Positions 1-9,033 of a DNA stretch of 64,000 bases are shown here, in pieces. The stretch lies in contig JACKLU010000010.1 of assembly GCA_024235735.1 (NCBI GenBank), positions 1-64,000 on the forward strand, read 5' to 3'. The stretch's first letter is position 1; each line of letters opens with the position of its first letter. The translations under genes were made by a program, and so were the position numbers. Source of the DNA: Burkholderiales bacterium. Its GTDB lineage: Bacteria; Pseudomonadota; Gammaproteobacteria; Burkholderiales; Nitrosomonadaceae. The notes beneath the pieces are model-generated. The model saw only the letters and a program-made list of their open reading frames with translations, did no database searches and was not told the origin of the DNA.

Positions 1-10
1 GAGGAACAGG

Positions 11-50
11 AATGAAAAGGAATGAAAAGGAATGAAAAGGAATGAAAAGG
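11..50 (+). repeat. Four exact tandem copies of a 10-bp unit
   Basis: The unit AATGAAAAGG occurs four times head to tail at 11-20, 21-30, 31-40 and 41-50. Each unit carries an ATG followed by an AAGGA-like sequence. The array therefore multiplies both the start codon and a ribosome-binding-like motif in front of the transposase scrap that follows. It probably arose by slippage. Confidence 0.9.
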
Positions 51-152
51 ACAGAATGGCTGCAGGAGACACGGAAGATGAACTTTTGTAATCCGAGTAT
101 GAATGCAATGAAAGTATTAAGATATTGCAGAGGATTCTTCACAAATTCTTAA
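42..152 (+). pseudogene. N-terminal scrap of an ISNCY-type integrase/transposase
   Basis: The reading frame from 42 begins MKRTEWLQETRKM, a start I recognise from a widespread ISNCY-like integrase-type transposase. It then runs into unrelated sequence and stops at 150-152 after 36 codons. The same start reappears at 37193 in this window, in a second truncated copy. Only about 13 residues match the family, so this is a broken remnant with no catalytic domain. The family assignment rests on memory of the N-terminal motif. Confidence 0.55.
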
Positions 153-302
153 CAGTGGTTATTATATCATTTTCTCGCAAGAAATTAATTTAAAAACTTA
201 AAAATAATAATATCAAGAAAAAAAGAAGGTATTGTCATTAATGTTTTCTCTAATGATACTGCTATTCATTAAACTAACATCAAATAAATGGAGTAATAAT
301 AG

Positions 303-1268
303 ATGCCAACAATTCAACCTGTAGTGATGTTTTTTATTATGGGGGTCGTTGCCGGATTGATTCGATCAGATCTGAAGATTCCCGATGCGTTATATAAGAG
401 TATCAGTATTTATCTATTGATAGCTATTGGCCTGAAAGGTGGATTGTCACTGTCCAAATACGATATTATGGAAGTCTTACCAGCTTCTCTGGCACTTGTG
501 TTTACTGCGGCTTTAATTCCATTGGTCGCTTATCCCATTCTGCGGTTTGTAGGGAAGTTTAATCAGGCCGATTCAGGTTCGATTGCTGCACATTATGGCT
601 CTGTTAGTGCGGTAACTTTTGCTGTAGGTCTGGCATTCCTAGATGGAATCGAAGAATACTATGAAGGTTATATGCCGCTGTTTCTGGCGTTACTTGAAGT
701 GCCAGCATTAGCGACCGGTACTATTCTTGCATTGATGGGCACGAGCAGTAGTTCAGGGGAGGGAAAAACCGACTGGGGAAAACTGTTGCATGAAGTATTT
801 ACTGGTTCCAGTATATATCTGCTCATGGGCGGTATTGCTATCGGTTACTACATGGGTATGGTAAAAATGGTAGAACCCTTAGACAAACTGTTCTTTGATC
901 TTTTTATCGGTGCGCTGGCTCTCTTTCTTCTGGAAATGGGGCTTTTGGCGGCCAGCCGTCTTAGTGTTATTCGACAAAAAGGTCTTTTCATGATCATATT
1001 CGGTATCGCTTTTCCGCTTACTTGTGGTGCATTCGGTACGACGATGGGTTATGCGTTTAATTTGTCTCCAGGCGGCACCTGTATCCTTGCGGTGTTATAT
1101 GCAAGCTGTTCGTATATTGCCGCACCTGCAGCGATGCGTATTGCGGTTCCAAAAGCTGATCCGGCTGTATCCATTGGTCTTTCATTAGGCGTAACATTCC
1201 CATTCAACATCTTCATTGGTGTCCCTATCTATTGGGAAATGACTAAGTGGATGTATGGACTTAGTTAA
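303..1268 (+). CDS. sbtA: Sodium-dependent bicarbonate transporter SbtA
   Basis: This 321-residue, almost wholly hydrophobic protein matches the SbtA (former DUF897) family, which imports bicarbonate with sodium across the inner membrane. About ten membrane segments are visible, in two halves joined by a hydrophilic loop near residues 148-160. A family-like stretch LKGGLSLS lies near residue 45 and a glycine- and proline-rich region near residues 257-275. GGAG at 290-293 supports the ATG at 303. A PII-like sbtB gene follows 138 bp downstream on the same strand, the usual SbtA/SbtB arrangement in cyanobacteria. In an autotroph it would raise cytoplasmic bicarbonate for RuBisCO. The substrate is inferred from family and neighbour. 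Confidence 0.88.
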   Translation: MPTIQPVVMFFIMGVVAGLIRSDLKIPDALYKSISIYLLIAIGLKGGLSLSKYDIMEVLPASLALVFTAALIPLVAYPILRFVGKFNQADSGSIAAHYGSVSAVTFAVGLAFLDGIEEYYEGYMPLFLALLEVPALATGTILALMGTSSSSGEGKTDWGKLLHEVFTGSSIYLLMGGIAIGYYMGMVKMVEPLDKLFFDLFIGALALFLLEMGLLAASRLSVIRQKGLFMIIFGIAFPLTCGAFGTTMGYAFNLSPGGTCILAVLYASCSYIAAPAAMRIAVPKADPAVSIGLSLGVTFPFNIFIGVPIYWEMTKWMYGLS

Positions 1269-1315
1269 TTTATTGACAGAGAAAACCTGAATAAATGATT
1301 AACAAGAAATAATAA

Positions 1316-1361
1316 AAGGCCTTCCGATTAATTCGGTGTTATCATCGAAACGGAAGGTCTT
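1316..1361 (+). other. Stem-loop between sbtA and sbtB
   Basis: The arms AAGGCCTTCCG (1316-1326) and CGGAAGGTCTT (1351-1361) pair over 11 bp with one G-U pair around a 24-nt loop. No long U tract follows. It is more likely a partial terminator or an RNA-processing or stability element that sets the sbtA/sbtB ratio than a full terminator. Confidence 0.6.
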
Positions 1362-1406
1362 GTCTTGTTAATATCTAATTAAAAAATTCTACGAGCGAGG
1401 TGAAAT

Positions 1407-1724
1407 ATGGATTCAACGATAGCAATGAAACGGATCGAAATCGTTAGTGATGTTGAGAAACTTGAAGAAATTGCCGGTCTACTAGCGGATGCCGGAGTAA
1501 GAGGTTACACGGTACTAAAAAAAGCAGGTGGCTTGGGTTCACGTGGTACACGGAGTCCAGATGACGTTCTATGGGAAGAGGAGAATGTTGTTATCATTCT
1601 GGCATGCAAAGAGGATCAGGCGGCAAAAATTATCAAACTGATTCGCCCCAAATTGAAAGAATATGGCGGGATGTGTTTGATTTCAGATTGTGAATGGGTA
1701 GAAGGCCCAGCAATTTCGTATTAA
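1407..1724 (+). CDS. sbtB: PII-like protein SbtB, regulator of SbtA
   Basis: This 105-residue protein has the size and fold signature of the PII-like SbtB family. It has a beta strand at the start (MKRIEIVSDVEKLEEI), a glycine-rich T-loop region (GGLGSRGTRSPDD, about residues 41-53) and the strand VVIILACKEDQAAKII. In cyanobacteria SbtB binds adenyl nucleotides such as cAMP and AMP and gates SbtA. The C-terminus ends GPAISY and lacks the paired-cysteine loop of many cyanobacterial SbtB proteins. AGGTG at 1398-1402 supports the start at 1407; Met7 is an alternative. Its placement behind sbtA is the strongest evidence for its role. Confidence 0.8.
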   Translation: MDSTIAMKRIEIVSDVEKLEEIAGLLADAGVRGYTVLKKAGGLGSRGTRSPDDVLWEEENVVIILACKEDQAAKIIKLIRPKLKEYGGMCLISDCEWVEGPAISY

Positions 1725-1731
1725 ATTTCTA

Positions 1732-1761
1732 GAAGCCATCAGCTAGTTAGTTGATGGCTTC
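1732..1761 (+). terminator. Hairpin after sbtB, probable terminator
   Basis: A perfect 10-bp stem, GAAGCCATCA (1732-1741) with TGATGGCTTC (1752-1761), encloses a 10-nt loop 8 bp after the sbtB stop codon. No T run follows, so termination may be weak or Rho-assisted. Confidence 0.6.
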
Positions 1762-1952
1762 AGAACCTGTTGACATTTAGATAGCCACAGAATCCATAAG
1801 TCATGGCTAAACGTAGTACTATATGTTTCCACTAATGGTCCCTGAGTTAGCATTAAATTTACACGCCTTATCTAGTGTCTGCCCGAAAACCCCATTTTCA
1901 TCATTAGCCTGCCTATTTTTTAATCGCTTAATTTGAAATGTGGCAAGATGAT
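1762..1952. other. Intergenic DNA, no gene seen
   Basis: I see no supportable gene or strong signal in this AT-rich stretch between the sbtB hairpin and the transposon nest. Confidence 0.6.
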
Positions 1953-2023
1953 AGAAGTGGCCCTCATTTTTTGGACAGTTGTCTTAGGAGTTATTTCCCG
2001 ACATATCAACCTGCTTTTTGCAG
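1953..2023 (-). repeat. 71-bp inverted repeat, left copy (IS3-type right end)
   Basis: This stretch is the reverse complement of 5690-5760 with about two mismatches. In the right copy the same sequence encodes the last residues of an IS3-type OrfB plus its downstream flank. The left copy is therefore a detached right end of the same element in opposite orientation, fused to the 3' end of a broken IS66 tnpC. Together the copies frame the transposon nest. Confidence 0.85.
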
Positions 2024-3481
2024 CCTGGCGGTGCCGAACAGGGTTTGAATGGTGGCTGCACGTTGGCCGGCGCGTTCCGATCCAGTGAAGAGCCAGTTCT
2101 TTTTCCCGATGGCGATGGGGCGAATGGTGTTTTCCACCGGATTGTTGTCGATCGGCAGATGACCGGTGTGAGCGTAGCGGATCAGGCTTTTCCAGCGTTT
2201 GAGCGTGTGGTCCAATGCTCTGGCGGAACCGCCGCCGTTTGCGGTTTGTAGGCGGGTTTGATTCAGCCAGCGGTGCATTGCATTAAGTAGCGGCAGGCTT
2301 TTTCGACGCGTAACTGTTGACGCGCCTCGGCACTCAGGTGTTTGCCTTCTGCCTCAATCGCATATAAGGTGCTGATACGCTGCAATGCCTCGAATGCCAT
2401 TGGACTGGCGTTGGCCTTGTGCAGGTCGAAGAATTTGCGCCGCGCATGCGCCCAACAGCCCAGTTCGATACAGGGCGATGCTGTTCTGGAGAACAGCGGT
2501 TTGTAGCCGCCATAGTCATCGACCAGCAGATGGCCTTGCCAGTTTTGCAGGAAGTTTTGCGCATGCCGGCCACTTCGACCGGCTTGATAGTCGAAGATGA
2601 CGATGCGTGGCCCCGGGTCAAGATCGTTGCTGCGGTAGGCCCATAGATAGGCCTTGCGGGTTTTGCCGTTGCCGGGTTCTAGCTGCGCGATGGGCGTTTC
2701 ATCGGCATGAAGCATGTTGCCCTGCGAGCAGGTGCCGGATCAGGCGATCAACCAGCGGTTGCAGGGCTACGCCTGTACGGCCTACCCATTCCGCCAGTGT
2801 GGAACTGGACAGTGTGACTTGTTCACGGGCGGCCATTTGTTCCAGGCGATAAAGCGGCAAATGGTTCAGGTATTTACTGGTTACCACCCAGGCCAGTAAA
2901 CCCGGCGCTGCCATACCGCCGTCGATCACTGCCGGTGGCGCCGGTTCTGCAGTGATGGTTTCGCAAGTTCTGCAAGCGTACTGTGGCCGGATGTGACGGT
3001 GAACAAAAAATCGAGCGGGTTCAACATCGAGCTGTTCGGTAACGTCTTCACCGATCTTAACCAGCTCGCGGCCGCACTGGTTGCATTGGCAGGACTGGGG
3101 TTCATGCCGGTGCTCGATGCGCGGCAAATGATCCGGCAGCGGCTGGCGTCCAGCACGATTGCGCGGTGTGGGTTTGCTGTCTTTCCAGGTGACGTGTCGA
3201 TCTGTTCGATTTCCGCATTGACGGCAGCGATATCCGCCAGCACCGATTCGTCAAACAGACTCGGATGTTCGAATGAAGACAGTGACTCGTTCTTCCTGCC
3301 AAAACGGATGCGACGCAAATGCGCCAGTTCCAGGTGAGCGCCTGGATCTTGATTCCTGTGCGCGGATCTCTTGCTGTGCTTGCTGCTGAGCCTGATCAAG
3401 CAACGTTTGAACAATGTCGGTTACCTGTTGTTTGGTAGCCGCATCGAGGTTCAATTGATCAAGCTGGGTCAATGATTTCAT
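2006..3481 (-). pseudogene. IS66 family transposase TnpC, multiply frameshifted
   Basis: Successive reading frames on this strand give consecutive parts of an IS66 transposase. These are the N-terminal leucine/glutamine coiled coil (MKSLTQLDQLNLDAATKQ, start 3481), a zinc-finger-like CQCNQCG region, the LHADETPIAQL catalytic segment, DDYGGYKPLF, and the C-terminal DNNPVENTIRPIAIGKKNWLF. At least four frame changes separate them. The C-terminus is cut after GTARLQ and joined to the IS3-type fragment at 2023, losing roughly 40 residues. No functional enzyme can be made. Confidence 0.9.
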
Positions 3482-3542
3482 GGCCGATATTATACCACAA
3501 AACGACCATAACATACTGTTAATATTGAACTATCACACAACT

Positions 3543-3901
3543 TCACACCTGCAAATGAGCGGGTGGCAGCGCCGACAGACGACGCCAGTCCACACCTGCC
3601 GTAAGCCATTCCCACTGCATTCTCGTCAATTCAAAACAACGATCCCCAGCTTCGGCCACACAAACCGACCTTGATGCAATCGGCGTTGGCATAACCAGAC
3701 TCCCGTACCATCCCACAACAACACCTTGATGCGATTGCCCGCACGGTTGCAAAACACAAACGCCGAACCTGAGCATGGTGAATAACCCAGCGCCTGCTGC
3801 ACAATCATCGACAAACCGTCAATGCCTCGGCGCATATCTGCCGGTTCAACCATCATCCAGATTTGGCCGCCATGCGCAATCAATTCCAGACATCGCAACA
3901 A
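3543..3901 (-). pseudogene. IS66 accessory protein TnpB, frameshifted at its end
   Basis: The frame from 3901 reads MLRCLELIAHG then MMVEPADMRRGIDGLS, VFCNRAGNRIKVLLWDGTG and LHQGRFVWP, a near-complete IS66 TnpB (Orf2) signature. It stops at 3626 after 91 residues. The expected C-terminal continuation appears in another frame, within 3543-3776. The gene lies between tnpA and tnpC in the normal IS66 order. Its product is a small transposition accessory protein of uncertain biochemical role. Confidence 0.8.
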
Positions 3902-4150
3902 CTCCCAACCATCTCGTGCGACATCTCCACAGGAATCTCCAGTACATGATCGCCAGAACCGCGTAATTTCAAAGAATTTATCGGTGACGATTCCGGTTTG
4001 ATCGTTACCGGTACCAACGTGGCGGGCTTATTATCCAAGCAATCATGGCGATAAACTCTCAACCAGTTACAAAACGTCTTCACATTCATTCAATCCGCTT
4101 ACGACAATAAGCAGCCTGGCTCATGCCGCTTGATTGCCAGATTTTATATG
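3880..4150 (-). pseudogene. IS66 TnpA-like protein, broken
   Basis: On this strand SSGMSQAAYCRKRIE (about 4090-4140) is followed by a stop and then MNVKTFCNWLRVYRHDC from 4089, so the helix-turn-helix start of TnpA is interrupted. The body continues to 3880 and overlaps the start of tnpB by about 22 bp, as in intact IS66 elements. Homology rests on the MSQAAYCR/FCNWLRVYR pattern and on gene order. Confidence 0.6.
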
Positions 4151-4317
4151 CCTTTGTTGATGCTGCTGTAATTTCATCAATTATCCTGATTATGCTGGAA
4201 GAGAAACCACTCATTTGATCAATCTGGTTATGGACTCAGGGGTTGAAGAGAAAACATACACAAAAGAATTCAAACTGAAGCGGTTATGGATCAGGAGCGA
4301 TCGAAATTAATGCCAAT

Positions 4318-4500
4318 ATGCTCAATCGGTGGATTAAGGAAAGCCAGGCAGATAACAATGGTCAGGCATTTCGCGGCAATGGAAAGTTGACGCCGGAACA
4401 GGAAGAAATTAGGAATCTTAAATTACAAATCAAACAACTCAAGCTGGAGAAACAGATATTAAAGGAGGCGGCGGTCTTCTTCGCGAGAGAAACGAAGTGA
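4318..4500 (+). pseudogene. IS3 OrfA, 5' truncated or frameshifted
   Basis: The readable part begins MLNRWIKESQADNNGQAFRG and continues through the leucine-zipper-like stretch EEIRNLKLQIKQLKLEKQIL to FARETK. This is the C-terminal two thirds of an IS3 OrfA DNA-binding protein. Upstream, TYTKEFKL and a displaced AVMDQERS are recognisable but in different frames, so small deletions have removed the normal helix-turn-helix start. OrfA overlaps the GTG start of orfB by 4 bp, where a programmed frameshift would normally make the OrfAB fusion. Confidence 0.8.
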
Positions 4501-5363
4501 AATATTCGTTCATCACCCAAAAGAAGAAGACCTGTCCGGTCGGCACAATGTGTCGGCTATTGGGTGTCAGCCGCAGTGCTTATTATGGCCATGAGCAATG
4601 CCGTAGAAATCGCCCCGATGATTTGTATCACAGGCAACTGCTTGATGCAGTGCTGGATATTGCGAGATCGTGCGATTACACCTATGGCACTCGCAGGATG
4701 AAGCGGGCGCTGAATGCGTCAGGTTATCCGGTTAGTCGCTGGAAGGCGAGAAAACTCATGCGTGAAGCTGTAGTGGCTGTACGGCATCGGAAGAAATACA
4801 AGGTAACGACGGACAGCAATCACCCGTTACCGGTGTTTGAGAACCAATTGAATCGGCAATTTACTGTGACCGGGCCGGATCAGGCTTATGTTTGCGATAT
4901 CACGTACATTTGGACCCAGGAAGGCTGGTTGTATCTGGCGGTAGTCATTGATTTGTTTTCCAGAAAAGTGGTCGGTTGGAGTATGAGTTCGCGGATGAAA
5001 GCAAGCCTGGTGTGCGATGCATTGCGAATGGCTATCTGGCTGCGCCGACCCAGGCCAGGATTGATAGTACATTCAGATCGCGGATCGCAGTATGCCAGCA
5101 AAGCTTACCGCAATCTACTGAAAGCACACGGTTTTATTGGCAGCATGAGCCGTTTGGGAAATTGCTGGGATAATGCGGTTGCTGAGAGCTTTTTTGGTAG
5201 CCTCAAACGGGAACGTTGCCAGTGGCGACACTACCAGACCCGGTATGAAGCACAGCAGGATATATTGCAGTATATCGCCGTGTTTTATAACAGCCAGAGA
5301 CTGCATTCATACCTGGATTACAAAAGCCCCAATCAATATGAAGCAGAAGCAGTAAAAGGATGA
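4497..5363 (+). CDS. IS3 family transposase OrfB (DDE integrase domain)
   Basis: This intact 288-residue OrfB has the retroviral-type integrase core. It shows an N-terminal HTH_21-like region (CRLLGVSRSAYYGHEQ), the first catalytic Asp in VCDITYIW (about residue 130), the second in VHSDRGSQY and the Glu in NAVAESFFGSLKRE. The C-terminus PNQYEAEAVKG is family typical. The start is GTG at 4497, overlapping the orfA stop. With orfA damaged, the element probably cannot transpose on its own. A fragment of a close relative lies at 35869-36015. Confidence 0.92.
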   Translation: MKYSFITQKKKTCPVGTMCRLLGVSRSAYYGHEQCRRNRPDDLYHRQLLDAVLDIARSCDYTYGTRRMKRALNASGYPVSRWKARKLMREAVVAVRHRKKYKVTTDSNHPLPVFENQLNRQFTVTGPDQAYVCDITYIWTQEGWLYLAVVIDLFSRKVVGWSMSSRMKASLVCDALRMAIWLRRPRPGLIVHSDRGSQYASKAYRNLLKAHGFIGSMSRLGNCWDNAVAESFFGSLKRERCQWRHYQTRYEAQQDILQYIAVFYNSQRLHSYLDYKSPNQYEAEAVKG

Positions 5364-5400
5364 ATGTTGCTTAACTTATGTGTCCGATTTTACTTGACCA

Positions 5401-5729
5401 GGTCAATTCAACACGGACCAAGGATCACAGTACACCAGCGAAGCCTTCACCAACGTATTGAAAAACCACGGCATTGTATCAGCATGGATGGCAAGGGTGC
5501 CTGGAAAGATAATGTATTTGTTGAACGCCTGTGGCGCAGTGTCAAATATGAGGAAGTTTATCTTAATGCCTATGAGTCAGCGTCCGAGGCTAAACAATCG
5601 TTGGCAAAGTATTTTCACTTTTACAATAAAAACCGGAAACACCAAACCTTGATGGCTACGCCAGATCAGGTTTATTATGAGTCGGTCGGCTGCAAAAAGC
5701 AGGTTGATATGTCGGGAAATAACTCCTAA
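5401..5729 (+). pseudogene. C-terminal part of a second IS3-type transposase
   Basis: Starting at the border of the preceding IS3 copy, NTDQGSQYTSEAFTNVLKNHGI is readable in one frame. After a single missing base near 5475 it continues in another as ISMDGKGAWKDNVFVERLWRSVKYEEVYL to the stop at 5727-5729. This is the DDE domain end (second Asp and Glu) of a different IS3-type element from the one beside it. The 5' part was lost where the neighbouring IS3 sits. Confidence 0.85.
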
Positions 5730-5760
5730 GACAACTGTCCAAAAAATGGGGTCCACTTCT
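5690..5760 (+). repeat. 71-bp inverted repeat, right copy
   Basis: This copy pairs with 1953-2023. It covers the last codons of the truncated OrfB and the element's right flank. Its counterpart is in inverse orientation 3.7 kb away. Confidence 0.85.
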
Positions 5761-5915
5761 CAATATCCGAGCTAACTAGATCCACTTCTCAACCACAAAC
5801 AAGGTTCAATTCGCCAAACATCCGACCAAAGGGGTATCGAAACATCAATAACTTTATCAACATAATTTATTTCTTGCGCGGAAAGCTTCGACTTGCTTAC
5901 CACGGTATTTCAGAT

Positions 5916-6058
5916 CACTGCTGTCCCGTTAGGAGGTTTAACTTGTTGAAATTATTAAACAAACAATTCTCATGTCTCAGGTAAATTTTAATATTTATTT
6001 TTTTCTTTATTTCAATAAGTTATAAGAGCATTGGCCTCAAGTTAACGGGACAGCAGTG
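5916..6058. mobile_element. 143-bp MITE-like element with 8-bp target duplication
   Basis: The element begins CACTGCTGTCCCGTTA and ends with its exact reverse complement TAACGGGACAGCAGTG, giving 16-bp perfect terminal inverted repeats. It is flanked on both sides by TTTCAGAT (5908-5915 and 6059-6066), an 8-bp direct repeat consistent with target duplication. The interior is AT-rich with no reading frame. It sits 13 bp after the stop codon of the porin gene. A transposase of the IS4 class could mobilise it, but that parent is inferred from the duplication length alone. Confidence 0.85.
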
Positions 6059-6071
6059 TTTCAGATATAAC

Positions 6072-7580
6072 CTAGAATTTAAAGGTGACTTGTGTATAAC
6101 CGTAGTTGGTATCACTTCCGCCAGCTATTCCGTTCTGTACTTTATCAAAGTAGTCACCTTTAAACAAATGCGTGTACCCAAAATCAAATGCTATACGTTT
6201 CAAGTAACTGAAATTCGGATCCCATCTGAAATTGATATCGAACAGATTGCCCAAAAAGTTGCCCGAATTGCCCGTTGTGTCTTGCAGGCCGGTACCAACA
6301 AAAGCACCCCGTTTATCGGCGAGCCAGAATGCGCGATGAGACATCATCAGACTGACTGTTGGTGTTGGTTTAAGTGTTACACGAAATCCCGCAGGTGAGA
6401 AAATGTTTGATGGAAAGAAAATACCTAAAATACCTGTAGGTCCATATTCAACACGGCGTTTTGCAAACAAGAAATCAAACTGTTTGTTCGGATCGGGATC
6501 TCCTGAGACATAGTCAATTAAGTAAAGTATTCTGGCTGGCATTTTTGCGATTTCAAAACTGTATCCGATTTCTCCGTGATGTCGATGAGCGAAATAATTG
6601 TTGTTGTTAACTTCACCAAATTGATACGTCGACTCAATTTCATAGTCGAACAGATTAGTTGTGGGTTTGGCAAAAAGCCTGAATCCCGGCGTGGAAATAT
6701 TACGTTGTCTATTTTTATGCCCTTCGTTTAACTGAAACCAGTAGACATCAAAATTTGCCCAATGATAATTACGATTGGTGATCTGCGCACCTGAAAAGAA
6801 GGTTACTGGCGAAAAATCATCTAATTCGTTCGCTCTCCGATTGACAGGTGACGTACCGAACATCCTAAGCCCCCAGCCTTTATCTCCCTCGCCTACGGTT
6901 AACTGCACACCGTCGAACGTTGGTGTTAAGGTGCCAAAACGGTGGCCCGCAACCAGACGACCTTCACCGAAGTCCATCACCATGCGACCAACTTCGAGCT
7001 TTCCAGGCAATCCTGTCCTGAAAAAATTGTCAGTCCGCATATTGACATGAAGCTGGGTGAAATCGAAATGATTTGCAAAAACTGGTGAACTGGCCTGCCC
7101 ATAATGAGCAAGCGGCGCGCGTATATCGGTCAACTCAAAAGTAAACCCTAGCGCTTCTTTTCTGTTGATGCCTAGCAAAAACCGTGTCCGCTGATGTACC
7201 TGCTGATTATCATCGCCATTAGAAATCGCCCTTGTAAAACCATGATCATATCCTTCAAAACGCGTACGGTGTTCCACAGCCAATTCTAACCAATCAGGCG
7301 TATACGCAGTTAATGGTGTTTCGTGATTTTCCATCAACCGGGTTAAGTTATCGAAGTCGCCTAAAAAATGCCCTGTATCACCAATTACGATATCTTTATT
7401 CTCGGCTTTACCAGCACGTCCTTGTGCCATTAAAACTTCAGTATTTGCTTTGACAGCTGATTTTTTCAGCTTCTCTACATTGATAGTTTCTGCATTTGCA
7501 TAACCCACCCACAAAAAACTTACTGCCAGTGAAAATAACACCAGACAGGTCGACTGTAAGTTTCTTAAAAATTTCATCAT
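6072..7580 (-). CDS. Outer-membrane porin, alginate-export (AlgE-like) family
   Basis: This 502-residue exported protein has a signal peptide ending near YANA (about residue 30). A long run of alternating, aromatic-rich strands follows, characteristic of a large beta-barrel. Segments such as DWLELAVEHRTRFEGYDHGF, RTRFLLGI, LEVGRMVMDFGEGRLVAGHRFG and the final aromatic strand YGYTQVTFKF fit the alginate_exp barrel family. GAGGAG just before 7580 supports the start. The solute is unknown; the family includes channels for alginate and other anions or small organic compounds. The gene stands alone, with AT-rich DNA upstream and the MITE directly downstream. Confidence 0.75.
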   Translation of the reverse strand: MMKFLRNLQSTCLVLFSLAVSFLWVGYANAETINVEKLKKSAVKANTEVLMAQGRAGKAENKDIVIGDTGHFLGDFDNLTRLMENHETPLTAYTPDWLELAVEHRTRFEGYDHGFTRAISNGDDNQQVHQRTRFLLGINRKEALGFTFELTDIRAPLAHYGQASSPVFANHFDFTQLHVNMRTDNFFRTGLPGKLEVGRMVMDFGEGRLVAGHRFGTLTPTFDGVQLTVGEGDKGWGLRMFGTSPVNRRANELDDFSPVTFFSGAQITNRNYHWANFDVYWFQLNEGHKNRQRNISTPGFRLFAKPTTNLFDYEIESTYQFGEVNNNNYFAHRHHGEIGYSFEIAKMPARILYLIDYVSGDPDPNKQFDFLFAKRRVEYGPTGILGIFFPSNIFSPAGFRVTLKPTPTVSLMMSHRAFWLADKRGAFVGTGLQDTTGNSGNFLGNLFDINFRWDPNFSYLKRIAFDFGYTHLFKGDYFDKVQNGIAGGSDTNYGYTQVTFKF

Positions 7581-9033
7581 AGTACTCCTCTTTAATTTTT
7601 AATGAGAACACGAATAAAAATAAGAATATTTAATATTTATAAGAATCGCATTTTTGAAAAATTCTAATCAATATCCTTCAGAAGAATATTCATGAAATAT
7701 TTCGAAAACCACTTCCTAAAAATGGAGACTTTCGCAAACCCTAATTTACAAAATCACAGGTTAATAAAAACAATGAGCTGAAAACTCCAATACGCACTTT
7801 TGCAAAGGCTATATCGCAAATAATTGTTGAAAATGACTCACGAATTCACATGAAGTATTTCTAATCAATCGGTCATATGATTCTATGGTCATCAAAAGGC
7901 CATTTATTTCAGAGCATTGAAAAATCAACACTTAATTGTTACATCGCCTTTGCAAGAGCCTCAATGATGTTCATTCAGACATCAAAAACTTCTTAGCGAT
8001 TAAAAGAAAAGTTGCAGGAAAAAATGTGGGCATCATTATTTTTAATTATGACGCCAATCAACACTGTTAAGGAAACATGCGTTATTAATCTAAATTATCT
8101 AGTGGCAATGTGCCAATAATGAGAAACCGGTTAGATAAACAACTTCCATCAAAATCGCCTGAAAGAAAAACATGTTTATTCCAATCATGATAATTTGATG
8201 AAATGAAATTCAAATTATATTCAACAGGCTTCTCTATTAACGTCAACTCAAAAATCCAAGTAATGAAAAACATGGATAAACTAAAATTCTTACAATTAGT
8301 TATCTAATATCCGCAATAACATGAGATGACCTTCAAAGTTCATATAAATATAGAAATCTCCCTTGTAAATTTTTTATCTAGCTGTCCTAGGTGGAAATTC
8401 TATTTCACGAGTCATAAAGATTTTGTGATAAATATATAAATTCTTTGTAAATATCGGAGAAAATCACATTGAGATATGCTGATTCTCATACGCGCTATAG
8501 TCAAATCCGGCGTATAGAGAATCAAGCTGCTTTCCGTTATTTTCTGGAAAGATTACCTATTCATCAATTGATTGTGAATTTTTTGTGAAAAAAATGTCAT
8601 TTTTTTGTGATGATAGAGTATAATTAAATGACACGTGATTTTTAAATGTTATGTAATATGATTTATAAATCATAATAACGTCTAACTTTCTATCTAACAA
8701 TACGCATTTCAGTATTTCTTCTTTTTTAAATCTAAGTGAAATACTTAGTTAATCTAAGTATTAGCATTGCCCATCTTAGGGTCTTTCCTTATAGAAATTA
8801 ATACTATGCCCAATGTACAGTGCTATGTACTAGGCACTAGAATCCTCTTCGTCACGTAAAGGCAGGATACTTAATCCCGAGAATATGTTTATGAATCTTT
8901 GCTTTCAGTGCTTGGAACAAATAAACGAATAAATTTGTGGTAATGAACATTATTGCGCACATTGAGATATCTATACTTTGTTTGTTTATTTTGATTTTTA
9001 AAGACAGATTACGTATCAAAGAGGAATTTAATT
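7581..9033. other. 1.45-kb AT-rich region without a supportable gene
   Basis: No frame on either strand looks coding; the longest (8085-8273, minus) lacks any recognisable feature. The region must hold the divergent promoters of the porin gene and sulP. Runs of T and A dominate around 8580-8720, and one clear imperfect palindrome lies at 8481-8523. A TATAAT at 8619-8624 lacks a convincing -35 partner. Confidence 0.6.
8481..8523. other. Imperfect palindrome in the porin-sulP intergenic region
   Basis: GATTCTCATACGC (8481-8493) pairs with GCGTATAGAGAATC (8510-8523), with one bulged base and a 16-nt loop. It could be an operator for a dimeric regulator or a transcript hairpin. It is the only strong dyad in the region. 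Confidence 0.6.

Larger units (their letters stand above)
4240..5400 (+). mobile_element. IS3 family insertion sequence, left side damaged
   Basis: This IS3-type element has overlapping orfA and orfB and a right terminus ending in TGTCCGATTTTACTTGACCA at 5381-5400. The same right end, with one mismatch, closes a second truncated copy near 36040 (GTGTCCGGTTTTACTTGACCA). I could not find a matching left inverted repeat, and the 5' part of orfA carries deletions, so the left end is probably lost. The exact left border is uncertain. Confidence 0.75.

Noticed and set aside
8085..8273. 62-residue minus-strand frame in the AT-rich region
   Set aside because: No ribosome-binding site, domain or neighbour supports it, and open frames of this size are expected in such DNA.
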